Source: a virus. Taken from it: 64,000 nucleotides of DNA. Below are positions 7,548 to 15,101 of this stretch, piece after piece. The translations under genes and the position numbers were made by a program. The stretch covers positions 1 to 64,000 of the IMG/VR virus record IMGVR_UViG_3300010367_000378; one strand, given 5' to 3'. The notes beneath the pieces were generated by a model. The model had not been told where the DNA came from and did not search any database. It worked only from the letters and a program-made list of their open reading frames with translations. How positions within the stretch are numbered: the stretch's first letter is position 1; the number at the start of each line of letters is the position of its first letter.

Positions 7548-7757
7548 CTACGGCCGGGAGATCCTGCAGGTGGCCCAGCAGCCCGGGGGAACAGCCTCCT
7601 CCCGCCGGCGAGGGAGGCGGCCGAGGTAGCCCATGCACACCCAGGAGCCAGGCGCTACAGCGCGCGCCATGGCCTTCCCCCGGCGCGAGCACCGCTCGTC
7701 GTAGCAACGAGGAGCGGGCTCGGGCCAGAGATGGGCTGGAGGATCGTCGTCGGCCAT
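7548..7757 (-). CDS. Small Cys-containing protein
   Basis: 69 residues. The ATG at 7757 directly follows the stop of the preceding small gene (TAGATG). Cys residues in CYDERC (18-23), VCMGYLG and GCWATC suggest a small zinc-binding fold. Support is the gene spacing and the Cys spacing. No family recognised. Confidence 0.5.
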   Translation of the reverse strand: MADDDPPAHLWPEPAPRCYDERCSRRGKAMARAVAPGSWVCMGYLGRLPRRREEAVPPGCWATCRISRP

Positions 7758-7934
7758 CTACCGCGTCGTGTGCTCGCGGTTGCAGTCCGGCCGGTTGCAC
7801 ATCGGGCAGGTGCGGTGCGGGCGGGGAGGCACCTGCCGGGAGCCACAGCGATCGCCGTCACGCCGGCGCCGGCCTCCTCCTCGGGGTTCGGGACGCTGCT
7901 GCTGGTGGTGGGGAGCTGCTCCCTGGCGGCTCAT
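7758..7934 (-). CDS. Small zinc-finger-like protein
   Basis: 58 residues from the ATG at 7934. Basic, Gln/Arg/Gly-rich N-terminal half followed by a compact CPMCNRPDCNREH motif at the C-terminus, which resembles a treble-clef or zinc-ribbon knuckle. It overlaps the upstream gene end by 4 bases and abuts the downstream start. Confidence 0.5.
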   Translation of the reverse strand: MSRQGAAPHHQQQRPEPRGGGRRRRDGDRCGSRQVPPRPHRTCPMCNRPDCNREHTTR

Positions 7935-8687
7935 GCGCGGGCGGTCTCCCGCGGACGCCAGTCCCTCGACCCGCTATCGCGGCGGCGAGAGTCGAGGACC
8001 TGCTCCCGAACGTTGGCCGCGGCCTCATGGAGCGAGGCGCCAGGAACCCCCAGCCCATAGATCCCGTCGTCGCTCTCGGTCGGGATGCCCTTCTCGATCT
8101 TGACGTCCCAGCCACGCTCGATCGAGCGGAACGGCCATCGCGGCCAGCGGCGCCGGGCCCGCACCGCCTCGTAGGGAGTGAACAGCGCGGTGTAGGGCCC
8201 CTCCGGCATCCAGACCGCGGCCTCTTCCGGGGGCCCGAGCTCGGTCCGCTTGTAGTCCATCCGGCCGAGCAGGACGTTGCGGAGGTCGAGATGGCCGCGG
8301 CGCCACCGGGGGTCGGTACTGCGATGCTCGTCGGGGTCCATCCAGAGGAGCCACCAGGGCCCGCCGTCGAAGAAGCGCAACGAGATCTCCCGGCCCTCGA
8401 GGAGGAAGAGTCCCGGGGTGTAGCGGGACTCCCGCGCCGGCAGGAGCTTCTTCAGCAGGGACCCCATCCCGCTCACGCCGAGGTAGAGGCTGAAGAGGCC
8501 GATGCAGAAGGAGGCGGTGACCTCGTTCTCGTTGGGATCGAGCTCCCAGGGCCACCGCCCAGCGGTTGGAGAGGAGACCCCACTCGATGCGGAGGACGTG
8601 GCGCTGCAGGTGCCACCAGGCCCGCCCGTTCCAGGGGAAGGCGCCGTGCCCATCGGCGCGGGTAAGGTTCTGCCAGTGGGCGTGCAT
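7931..8687 (-). CDS. Conserved phage protein, apparent frameshift
   Basis: The N-terminal part (MHAHWQNLTRADGHGAFPWNG...NRWAVA) starts at the ATG at 8687. The rest (WELDPNENEVTASFCIGLFSLYLG...) is one frame over from about 8550. Removing one base of the GCCC run there gives a continuous protein of about 251 residues. The body (REISLRFFDGGPWWLLWMDP, WMPEGPYTALFTPYEA, VKIEKGIPTESDDGIYGLG) resembles a family I recall as hypothetical in many phages. No known function. The ends overlap both neighbours, as expected for an intact gene. Confidence 0.65.
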
Positions 8688-8689
8688 GA

Positions 8690-9079
8690 TCAGCGCTTCC
8701 TCCGGCGGGGGGCCGGCGCCGTCTTCTGGGGCTCGGAGCTCTTCTGGGCTTCGGGGCCGGCTCCGGTCTGGGGCACGAAGACCCGCTCGAGGATGCCGAC
8801 GAGCCGCTCCTGACCACGCTCGATGCGCGCGAGGGCTCCCTCAACGTCGCCGCCGGCGCGCAGTTCGGCCGCGGCGTAGTTGCCGACGGTGAGCTCGTTG
8901 TGGACAGGCATGGACCCTCCCGGTGCCGTCATCCCCGCCACCGCCTTGCCGCCGCCCAACCCCACCACCTCCTCGAGGACGGACAGGCGCTCGGCCGCCT
9001 TGTTGGCCCGGTCGTTGTGCCAGGAATCCATCTCCTCCAGACGCTTCTCAAGGACCTGCACTCGCTGAAGTAGGCTCAT
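8690..9079 (-). CDS. Coiled-coil hypothetical protein
   Basis: 129 residues. The N-terminal third is a coiled coil (LLQRVQVLEKRLEEMDSWHN), followed by a Gly-rich linker, a second helix (GALARIERGQERLVGILERV) and a basic Pro/Lys-rich tail. The start at 9079 overlaps the preceding stop by 4 bases. Function unknown. Confidence 0.7.
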   Translation of the reverse strand: MSLLQRVQVLEKRLEEMDSWHNDRANKAAERLSVLEEVVGLGGGKAVAGMTAPGGSMPVHNELTVGNYAAAELRAGGDVEGALARIERGQERLVGILERVFVPQTGAGPEAQKSSEPQKTAPAPRRRKR

Positions 9080-9357
9080 GCGCTCTGCACTCCTTCCCCC
9101 TTCCGGGGGGTCTTTGTAAATTTCCGACCTCGGATGAGGGCCGGATTCTCCAGGGCAATATCACCCAGGGGCGGCAGCTCGGCCGCCGGCGGCGGGATGG
9201 TCGCAGGGGGGAAAATCGCCCGGAGCCGCCCGCGGATCAACTCCTCGGCCGCGGCTTCCCGGGTGGCGCCATAGAGCCCGGTCCGGACCAGGCGGTCGAG
9301 CTGGTCGATCACCTGCCAAGTGGTGGTGAGGGTGAGGTCCACCGGCTTGCCTGCCAT
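9076..9357 (-). CDS. Putative ribbon-helix-helix DNA-binding protein
   Basis: 93 residues. Residues 5-50 (VDLTLTTTWQVIDQLDRLV, then GLYGATREAAAEELIRG) fit a ribbon-helix-helix pattern: a short N-terminal strand, then two helices with the common GLYG.T..EAA turn. The C-terminal half is Pro-rich, with a basic end. A regulatory role is possible, but nothing links it to a specific operator. Confidence 0.6.
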   Translation of the reverse strand: MAGKPVDLTLTTTWQVIDQLDRLVRTGLYGATREAAAEELIRGRLRAIFPPATIPPPAAELPPLGDIALENPALIRGRKFTKTPRKGEGVQSA

Positions 9358-9593
9358 CAGCCGGGGATCTCCCGGGCATCTGGCGGGGCGAGGTCGACCA
9401 CGAAGGCGGCTCCATCCCGGCGCGTCAACCAGAGGTCGAGCTCCTGGACGGCTCGCTCGCGATCCATGCCGTGGACGTCGAGTTCAGGGGTCGTGCTCGG
9501 CGGCGCCCAGGCTTCCCGGATGCGGCGTTCTTCGAGGGCGAGCCGCTCGGGGGTCGCGGTGTAGCCGGGGGCGAAGTGGCGGCGAGGCTTCAT
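9357..9593 (-). CDS. Small protein with partial Smr-like motif
   Basis: 78 residues from the ATG at 9593 (CAGGAG upstream), chosen over an earlier in-frame ATG that would overlap further into the upstream gene. Basic N-terminus. ELDVHGMDRERAVQELDLWL resembles the start of an Smr domain (DLHG...EA...L), but the usual HGxGxGxL half is absent, so this is a fragment or a coincidence. Confidence 0.55.
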   Translation of the reverse strand: MKPRRHFAPGYTATPERLALEERRIREAWAPPSTTPELDVHGMDRERAVQELDLWLTRRDGAAFVVDLAPPDAREIPG

Positions 9594-10108
9594 GGCGCAC
9601 TCCTGCCGCCGATGCGACCACACCCCTCGCAGGGGTGGGAGATGTGGGAGAGGCAGCCCGGGTGCCGGCAGGGCACGCCGTCCGGAGGGATGCGGCGCGC
9701 CGGCGGGTCGTCGAAGCTCTCGTCGAGGAGGAAGGCGAGGGTCGGATCAATCCGCGGCGGCGGAGGGTCCGGGATGCGGAAGGTTCTGAAGATCCGGATG
9801 TCCGGCGGCCCGCTGCGCAGCTCGCCGGTATCCCTCGGTGGGTGCTTGAGGGGGATCAGGACGTCGTCGGGCTGCCGGCGCCGCACCCCCACCAGCATCC
9901 CGGTCCTGTCCTCGCTGGCCAGGTCCCAAGCCCGGAAGACTTGCATCTTCTGCTGCTGCTCGAACTGGCGCCAGGCCTCCGCGGCGGCATCGCCGCGGCC
10001 GACCGAGACCGAGCCGTCTTCCTCGTAGAAGACGGGGACCTCGAAGCGCTTCCACCAGGTGCGCAGGCTCTCCTCGAGGAGCACGGGGCTCAGAGTGCCC
10101 AGGGCCAT
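9590..10108 (-). CDS. Hypothetical protein with C-terminal Cys/His cluster
   Basis: 172 residues from the ATG at 10108, which overlaps the preceding stop (TGATG). A GTG three bases earlier is an alternative. Helical N-terminal half, Pro-rich centre (FRIPDPPPPRIDP), and CRHPGCLSHISHPCEGCGR near the C-terminus as a likely zinc site. No family recognised. Confidence 0.7.
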   Translation of the reverse strand: MALGTLSPVLLEESLRTWWKRFEVPVFYEEDGSVSVGRGDAAAEAWRQFEQQQKMQVFRAWDLASEDRTGMLVGVRRRQPDDVLIPLKHPPRDTGELRSGPPDIRIFRTFRIPDPPPPRIDPTLAFLLDESFDDPPARRIPPDGVPCRHPGCLSHISHPCEGCGRIGGRSAP

Positions 10109-10620
10109 CACGCACCTCCCGCGAGCTGCTGCTCACCTTCAGCCAACTCCCAGCCGGCGGAGGTAAGCAGCCGGCGGATCAGATCCTCGGGCCATGCTTC
10201 GGGAACAAGAGATGGGTCCTCTATCACCAGGTCCGCCTCGACGAGGGCGTGTTGCTCCAGCTTCACGTTGACCGAGACGATCGGCACCACAGCGCCGTCG
10301 ACTTCAACCCGCGGCCCACGGTCGTCGATCGTCACCCGGCCGCGCACCGTGAAGCCACCGACGCGCACGACGCGCAGGTCTCGGATCTGAAGGAGCTCGC
10401 TGGGGATATGCGGCGGGATGGCTACCTTCGCCCAGAGGTCGAGCCGGCGGACGTAGACCTCGGCCGCGGCAACGCACCGCTCTCGACTGCCGGTAATCAA
10501 CGCGCGTCGGATCGCTGGCCCGCCCTCGCTCTCCTGGAGGAGGATGTCGTTGTAGTGGTCGACCTCTCCCGCTTCCACCTCGACCGGAGACAGGCCGGTT
10601 GTGATCTCGATGCCGATCAT
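10108..10620 (-). CDS. Hypothetical protein, C-terminus paralogous to 35377-35865
   Basis: 170 residues. Strand-rich. The last 55 residues (PIVSVNVKLEQHALVEADLV...LIRRLLTSAGWEL) align with the C-terminus of the rightward protein at 35377-35865 (PIISVTVEIKPDAPVEANVV...LCRRLLEACGWEF). The two form a dispersed gene family in this genome. Function unknown. Confidence 0.75.
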   Translation of the reverse strand: MIGIEITTGLSPVEVEAGEVDHYNDILLQESEGGPAIRRALITGSRERCVAAAEVYVRRLDLWAKVAIPPHIPSELLQIRDLRVVRVGGFTVRGRVTIDDRGPRVEVDGAVVPIVSVNVKLEQHALVEADLVIEDPSLVPEAWPEDLIRRLLTSAGWELAEGEQQLAGGA

Positions 10621-10781
10621 CGCCGGGCCGCCTTCCTGCCCTGCTTCTCCAGCTCCCGCTTCCGCTTGCGCTTGGCCGTGGCGGTGGGGGACTTCGCCGG
10701 CGGCGCCGAGGTCTTCGTGGCGCGGCGTCCTTCGAGTACGACGCGGGCAGCGCCCTTGAGGGTGGGGTGGTCAGCTTGCAT
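10617..10781 (-). CDS. Small very basic protein
   Basis: 54 residues from the ATG at 10781. Rich in Lys, Arg and Ala (AKRKRKRELEKQGRKAARR at the C-terminus). Its stop overlaps the next start (ATGA). Probably nucleic-acid binding, judged only from charge. Confidence 0.55.
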   Translation of the reverse strand: MQADHPTLKGAARVVLEGRRATKTSAPPAKSPTATAKRKRKRELEKQGRKAARR

Positions 10782-11598
10782 CGGAGGCCTCCCCTCGCAG
10801 CCGCCGGTTCTCCTCCTCCAGGGCGGTGATGCGTTCCTCGTAAGCCTGCACCCGTTGCCTGACCGCTTCGTTCGCGAGTCGAAGCGCCTCGTTTACAGGC
10901 ACCCGCCGCGGCGGTGCATCGCCTTCCACGATGTCCACGAATCCGCTCTCCGCCCCCAGATAGCCGACGACCTCGGCGTAGAGCAGGTGCAGGTCCTCCT
11001 CGGGGAGTTTGGCCACGTCGACGTCGAACCGGGAGGCCTTCGCACCTCGCGGTTTGATCTGAAAGCGCTGGAGGAGCGCAGCGGTGACAGCCTCGGCTGT
11101 CGAGTCGAGGCTGGTGAGCTGCCGGGGAGCCGCCTGGGTGTGCGTGTTGGCCGCGAGCACGATCGCGGCCTTGAGCGCCACGGCCAGTTCCTGGTCGGTG
11201 GCCGCCGGGCTGAAGAGCAAGGCGTCGAACCGGGCCTCCTCGACCGTGGAGCGGAGGGGCCCGCAGGCATAGATGGACCTGGCGCGCTCTCCGCCCTGGG
11301 GGTCGATCCGGTGCTTCTCGATGACGACGGCACCGTCGACGACCGGCTCCTCGTCTTCACCGCGCTCATCAGAACCGGAGGACACCATCGGCGGGATTTT
11401 GTTCAGCTCTTCCGGCTCGGACATCAGCTCGATCGTCTGGCTTGCCCCACATCGGCACATCACCCCACTCCACGTCAGCGGGGAGCCCAAGGGCCGGTCG
11501 ATCAGGATGATCACCGGCACCGCACGCCCGCACGCCTCACAATCAAGCTCGATCTGGACCTGTCCAGTGGTCCGAGGGATCTCCACCGGCCGGCTCAT
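10771..11598 (-). CDS. Hypothetical protein with zinc-ribbon N-terminus and coiled-coil end
   Basis: 275 residues from the ATG at 11598, which overlaps the upstream stop. Residues about 20-55 carry CEACG...CRCG, a likely zinc ribbon. The middle is helical (SPAATDQELAVALKAAIVLA). The last 40 residues are a coiled coil (VRQRVQAYEERITALEEENR). No family recognised. Confidence 0.7.
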   Translation of the reverse strand: MSRPVEIPRTTGQVQIELDCEACGRAVPVIILIDRPLGSPLTWSGVMCRCGASQTIELMSEPEELNKIPPMVSSGSDERGEDEEPVVDGAVVIEKHRIDPQGGERARSIYACGPLRSTVEEARFDALLFSPAATDQELAVALKAAIVLAANTHTQAAPRQLTSLDSTAEAVTAALLQRFQIKPRGAKASRFDVDVAKLPEEDLHLLYAEVVGYLGAESGFVDIVEGDAPPRRVPVNEALRLANEAVRQRVQAYEERITALEEENRRLRGEASDAS

Positions 11599-12350
11599 GC
11601 GGGCCTCCGATCGTAGATCCCTTTGCCGCCGGGCCCGGCCGGCGGGCTGGCCCACGCCACCACCACGACGTGGTCCGGCAACTCGCGGTCCTCGAGGAGG
11701 AGCCAGCGTCGGGCCCGGCGCCGGAGCGGTGACCAGAACTCCTTCTGCCCCGGGCCGCAGGCGAGCCAGCCGAAGAGCACGGTGCCGGGCGGGGTTTCAT
11801 CGGGCGGCGGATCGGCCTCGGGGTCCCGCCAGACGATGGTCTCGGTGGCGAGCGGCGGCGCCTTGGGCTCGCCCAGGAGGATCACCGGCCCCGTCTCAGG
11901 GAACGGCTCGCCGGCGTTGGCGAGCAGCTCGTTGTATTCCTCCCAGCTCGCGAGCGAGGTCGGTTTGCCCTCGATCGAGACGTTGCCGTGATAGGCGGCC
12001 ATGAAGGCGGCCAGGCCATAGGCGCCGTAGACCCCCGAGGGCGCCGCGGCGATCGCCGCCTGCAGGAAGCCCTCGACGTCGTCGGTCATCATCAGCACGG
12101 AACCGCGAGGGTCGCAAGGCAAGGAAGGAGCGCTGCTCTGGCTCTTCCGGATCGTCGCCAGGGCTGCCGCCGCCTGAGATCCGGCAGGGGGAGGCGGCAG
12201 GACCTCGGCCATGCGGTAGAGATCGCCGGCGTCGACGGTCCACCAGCAGGTGCGCGCTGCGTAGTAGACCCGCTTCGGCTGCTTCGAGGGGACGAGCGCG
12301 CGGACGTCGTCCAGGGTCCGGACCTTCCAGGTGAGCTCGATCGGCGCCAT
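11595..12350 (-). CDS. Hypothetical protein
   Basis: 251 residues. The N-terminus (IELTWKVRTLDDVRALVPSKQPKRVYYAARTCWWTVD) suggests a small alpha/beta domain. The central and C-terminal parts are Pro-rich with Trp-containing strands. It sits between the exonuclease gene and the zinc-ribbon gene, overlapping the latter by 4 bases. No family recognised. Confidence 0.7.
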   Translation of the reverse strand: MAPIELTWKVRTLDDVRALVPSKQPKRVYYAARTCWWTVDAGDLYRMAEVLPPPPAGSQAAAALATIRKSQSSAPSLPCDPRGSVLMMTDDVEGFLQAAIAAAPSGVYGAYGLAAFMAAYHGNVSIEGKPTSLASWEEYNELLANAGEPFPETGPVILLGEPKAPPLATETIVWRDPEADPPPDETPPGTVLFGWLACGPGQKEFWSPLRRRARRWLLLEDRELPDHVVVVAWASPPAGPGGKGIYDRRPA

Positions 12351-12353
12351 GGG

Positions 12354-12971
12354 TCAGTCCCTCCCCCCGCCGGCCAGACCGAGCGCCGCGGTCAGCATCC
12401 GGGCGAGCTGCACCGTGGCGCGGACGTCGGCCAGCGCGTCGTGCGCCTCCTCGGCCGGGAGGTCGATGCCCAGCCACTCGCAGAGCGTCCCGAGCTTGTG
12501 GTTGGCGGGCGGGTTGGGGGCGCCGAGGGTCAACCAGCGCGCCAGGTTCAGGGTGCAGAGCGGCTCGAAACACGCCGCTGGACAGAAGACCCCGGCACGC
12601 TTGAACCAGGCCGCCAGGAAGCCGCTGTCGAAGGGGGCGTTGTGGGCGCAGATGCGCGCCACGGTGTAGGGCTTCTTCTGGGCCGAGATCTTGGAGACGG
12701 TCGCATGCCGGCGGAAGAACTGCGCGATCCAGTCCAGGGCCCGGCTCTCAGCGACAGCCTCGGTCGCCCACACCTCGGGGTTGTAGTGGTTCACCTCGAG
12801 CGCCTTGGGATCGGCGGTCTTGGGGTCGAACTTGATCTTGAGCTCCATCGACTCGACCTCCCCCCAGAGCCCGTCGCAAGCGATGGCCGCGAACTGGATC
12901 ACGGGGTGGCGATTGGGGTCGAGGCCTCCTGTCTCGACGTCGAACACGACGATGCGCTCGTTCAGATCCAT
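12354..12971 (-). CDS. DnaQ-like DEDDh 3'-5' exonuclease
   Basis: 205 residues. The three exonuclease motifs are visible: Exo I FDVETGG (10-16), Exo II HNAPFDS (about 110-116) and Exo III HDALADVRAT near residue 180, with His as the general base (DEDDh type). Relatives include the DNA polymerase III epsilon subunit and phage-encoded exonucleases. It probably removes 3' nucleotides during replication or recombination. Two central Cys residues may form part of a small insert. AAGGA lies upstream of the ATG. Confidence 0.9.
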   Translation of the reverse strand: MDLNERIVVFDVETGGLDPNRHPVIQFAAIACDGLWGEVESMELKIKFDPKTADPKALEVNHYNPEVWATEAVAESRALDWIAQFFRRHATVSKISAQKKPYTVARICAHNAPFDSGFLAAWFKRAGVFCPAACFEPLCTLNLARWLTLGAPNPPANHKLGTLCEWLGIDLPAEEAHDALADVRATVQLARMLTAALGLAGGGRD

Positions 12972-13062
12972 AGCTTCGGGTTCCTTCCTGCCGGGCCCGT
13001 TGGAAGATCGCCGCCCCGACGGGGACCCGGCCGGCTGCCGGGGGCGGCTTCATGCTGGTGGA

Positions 13063-13084
13063 CCGCGGGCTCCTCAACCCGCGG
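13063..13084 (-). terminator. Hairpin downstream of desaturase-like gene
   Basis: CCGCGGG and CCCGCGG form a 7-bp stem with an 8-base loop, 33 bases after the stop of the leftward gene at 13117. No T-tract follows, so termination is uncertain. Confidence 0.35.
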
Positions 13085-13116
13085 CTGGAAACTCTACCTC
13101 TGTCGGAGTCGCTGGA

Positions 13117-14106
13117 TCAGTTCCCCAGGGCTCCATAGTCAAGCCCCCGCTTCACCTCCACAGCTCGCAGGTAGGCGTAGCGCACCACCGGCGCCGGCGC
13201 CGCCTCGATTAGGGGGCGCAGGGCCCGCTGCGCCGGCGACAGGCCGCCCATCACCGATAGTACCCATGCCTTCACCTGGTCCGCGGGGACGGCGGCCGGG
13301 TTCGAAGGGCCGGGCGCCTCCCCTGAAGCACAGCGCGCAGCGATCACCGCGGTGGCGAAGGCCTCGTCGAGCGCTTTGTCCTCCCAGACCAGAGCACCGC
13401 TCACCAGCGTCTTGACGGCGTCGGGGACCGCGGGCGCGGTGAAGAAGTAGGTGGTGAGGTGCGTGCGGATGGTGACCGTGGCCGGCATCTGCGCCGGCAA
13501 CGTCTCGCAGGTGCGAGGGTTGGGTGTGACGCAGGCGCAGAGACAGAGGGGGGTCTTCCCCGGCGGACATCCGACGTTCCCATCCTGAGCACCGGCCACC
13601 GCGGCGAGGGTGAAGAAGGCGGCCAAGACCGGAAACACCTTCCCGTAGCGCGCCGCTGGAGTGAGGAGGCGCCAGAGCCATTCCGACCACCCGCAGAGGA
13701 CCGCGAAGTTGTGGTCGAAGGCGCCGTCGTGGTGCATAGCATGCCGCTGCGGCGTCAGGAAAATGCGCGCCATCTGGAGCGGCCTGAAGATGAGCACCGG
13801 GCGATGGGAGAGGGCGTGGGAGACCTGAGTAAGTCCGATCCCGAGCCCCAGGGTCACCAGGAAGGGCGAGCGCAGGAGGAGGCCGCCCAGGAGAATCGGC
13901 CCACCAGCGAGCCAGGGAGCCAGTAAGTTGGTAGGCGTCAGGAACTTCCCCGGGTTGCGGTGGTGCTCCTGAAAGTCCCGCGCGATCCGCCTGATCAGGC
14001 TTCCATCCCCGCCCTTGATCTTGTCGAAGACGACGTGCCAGACCAGCCCCAGGAAGTCGGCGCAGAACCAGGCGAAGAGGACCTCGGCGAGCCGTACCAT
14101 CGTCAT
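13117..14106 (-). CDS. CarF/TMEM189-like lipid desaturase fused to an extra domain
   Basis: 329 residues from the ATG at 14106 (TGGAGGGCG upstream). Residues 15-150 match the lipid desaturase domain of CarF/TMEM189/Kua (PF10520 type): DFLGLVWHVVFD (17-28), EHHRNP (47-52), N60, QVSHALSH (94-101), PLQ, then RHAMHHDGAFDHNF and GWSEWLW (121-145). Nine His are retained, as expected for a di-iron desaturase, with hydrophobic segments between them. CarF and TMEM189 make the vinyl-ether bond of plasmalogens. Residues 157-175 resemble an internal signal peptide (VFPVLAAFFTLAAVAGAQ), followed by about 150 residues with a Cys-rich start (CPPGKTPLCLCAC) that I do not recognise. This is either a fusion or two merged genes. 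Confidence 0.82.
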   Translation of the reverse strand: MTMVRLAEVLFAWFCADFLGLVWHVVFDKIKGGDGSLIRRIARDFQEHHRNPGKFLTPTNLLAPWLAGGPILLGGLLLRSPFLVTLGLGIGLTQVSHALSHRPVLIFRPLQMARIFLTPQRHAMHHDGAFDHNFAVLCGWSEWLWRLLTPAARYGKVFPVLAAFFTLAAVAGAQDGNVGCPPGKTPLCLCACVTPNPRTCETLPAQMPATVTIRTHLTTYFFTAPAVPDAVKTLVSGALVWEDKALDEAFATAVIAARCASGEAPGPSNPAAVPADQVKAWVLSVMGGLSPAQRALRPLIEAAPAPVVRYAYLRAVEVKRGLDYGALGN

Positions 14107-15020
14107 CGCCCTCCAGCCTTGGGCCAGCGGGTAATCCGACCGGGCCCGCCGGGGCACGCCGGCGGCGTGCCGTAGGCGGTGGTGATCTGCTGCTTCGCGT
14201 TGGGAGGCGCCACGCCCTCGGGGAGGCCGTAGGTCACCACCCCGCTGGCATAATCGGCGCAGACCCACGGGCTCGGCTGACCCATCTTGTCGACCGTCTC
14301 GAAGTGGGCGACGTGCCCCTTGGGGCCCCGCTCGAGCACGAGCTGGTTCTTGAGGGGGAGGAGATCGCCGGCCGTGCCGCTGCGGATCTCGCTCAGGATC
14401 GTCGGCCAGGCCTTCGCCCAGGTCTCCCCCCGCTTCCAGGCCGTCTCGATCTGCATCAGGGCGTAGAGCCCCAGCCAGTCGGGCGAGGTCTCGATCATCT
14501 TGGGCAGGCGGATCGGCCGCTTCGCGAGCGCCGGCTCGGCCCCGTGGTCCAGCCAGGCGAAGGTGGTAGTGACCTGCTTTCGCTGGTCGCTGTCGTCGCT
14601 GAAGCGCGCGCCGAGGCCGGTGACGAGACTCCAGTCAGGTAGGGCGAGGAGCCGGGCAGCGACGAGGTTCCCCTGCCAGCTCTTCGTGAGGGCTTGGACC
14701 ACGCGCTGGTCCCCGGCGCGCATGCCGAAGAACAGGAGTGGGCCCCGGGCGGCGCCGAAGTGCCCCCAGTGGCTCTTCGAGAACAGGGCTTCGTCCGTCC
14801 CGCCCTTGGCCTGGTCCCCGACGAGCTTGACGTCGCCGTACCACTGCACGATGAGATCCGAGACGGAGGGCAGGTGCTGACCTGCCCAGGCGGCGAGCTG
14901 CTGCTCGCAGTGGTTCGGGGTGGCTCCCGATGTCCAGTCGGGCTTCACCACCACCGGCGGACCCCCGGCGGGGGTGTTCATCCAGCGGTAGGTGGGGGCT
15001 GCGTAGTCGTCTCCCATCAT
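14103..15020 (-). CDS. Hypothetical protein
   Basis: 305 residues. Two ATGs in tandem (15020, 15017) follow AAAGGAG. The second has the better spacing. Globular and Trp-rich (WTSGATPNHCEQQLAAW, VQWYGDVKLVGD, WQGNLVAARLLALPDWSL). Its stop overlaps the desaturase start by 4 bases, so the two are probably translated together. No family recognised. Confidence 0.75.
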   Translation of the reverse strand: MMGDDYAAPTYRWMNTPAGGPPVVVKPDWTSGATPNHCEQQLAAWAGQHLPSVSDLIVQWYGDVKLVGDQAKGGTDEALFSKSHWGHFGAARGPLLFFGMRAGDQRVVQALTKSWQGNLVAARLLALPDWSLVTGLGARFSDDSDQRKQVTTTFAWLDHGAEPALAKRPIRLPKMIETSPDWLGLYALMQIETAWKRGETWAKAWPTILSEIRSGTAGDLLPLKNQLVLERGPKGHVAHFETVDKMGQPSPWVCADYASGVVTYGLPEGVAPPNAKQQITTAYGTPPACPGGPGRITRWPKAGGR

Positions 15021-15101
15021 GGCTCCTTTCCGGGTAGCGCAGGGTCAATCCAGGTGCTTCGCCGGCACGCCGCCGCGAAAACACCAGAGCAACAAAGCCG
15101 A

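Noticed and set aside
6054-8060. A rightward open frame of 668 codons
   Set aside because: Spans several leftward genes with overlap-coupled starts. Composition typical of a GC-rich shadow.
9357-9593. Full Smr endonuclease
   Set aside because: Only the DxHG-like start is present. The HGxGxGxL part is missing.
13117-13650. Separate secreted gene starting at an internal GTG in the desaturase frame
   Set aside because: The segment VFPVLAAFFTLAAVAGAQ looks like a signal peptide, but there is no stop before it, and the GGGAAG site touches the GTG. Kept as one gene with the alternative noted.
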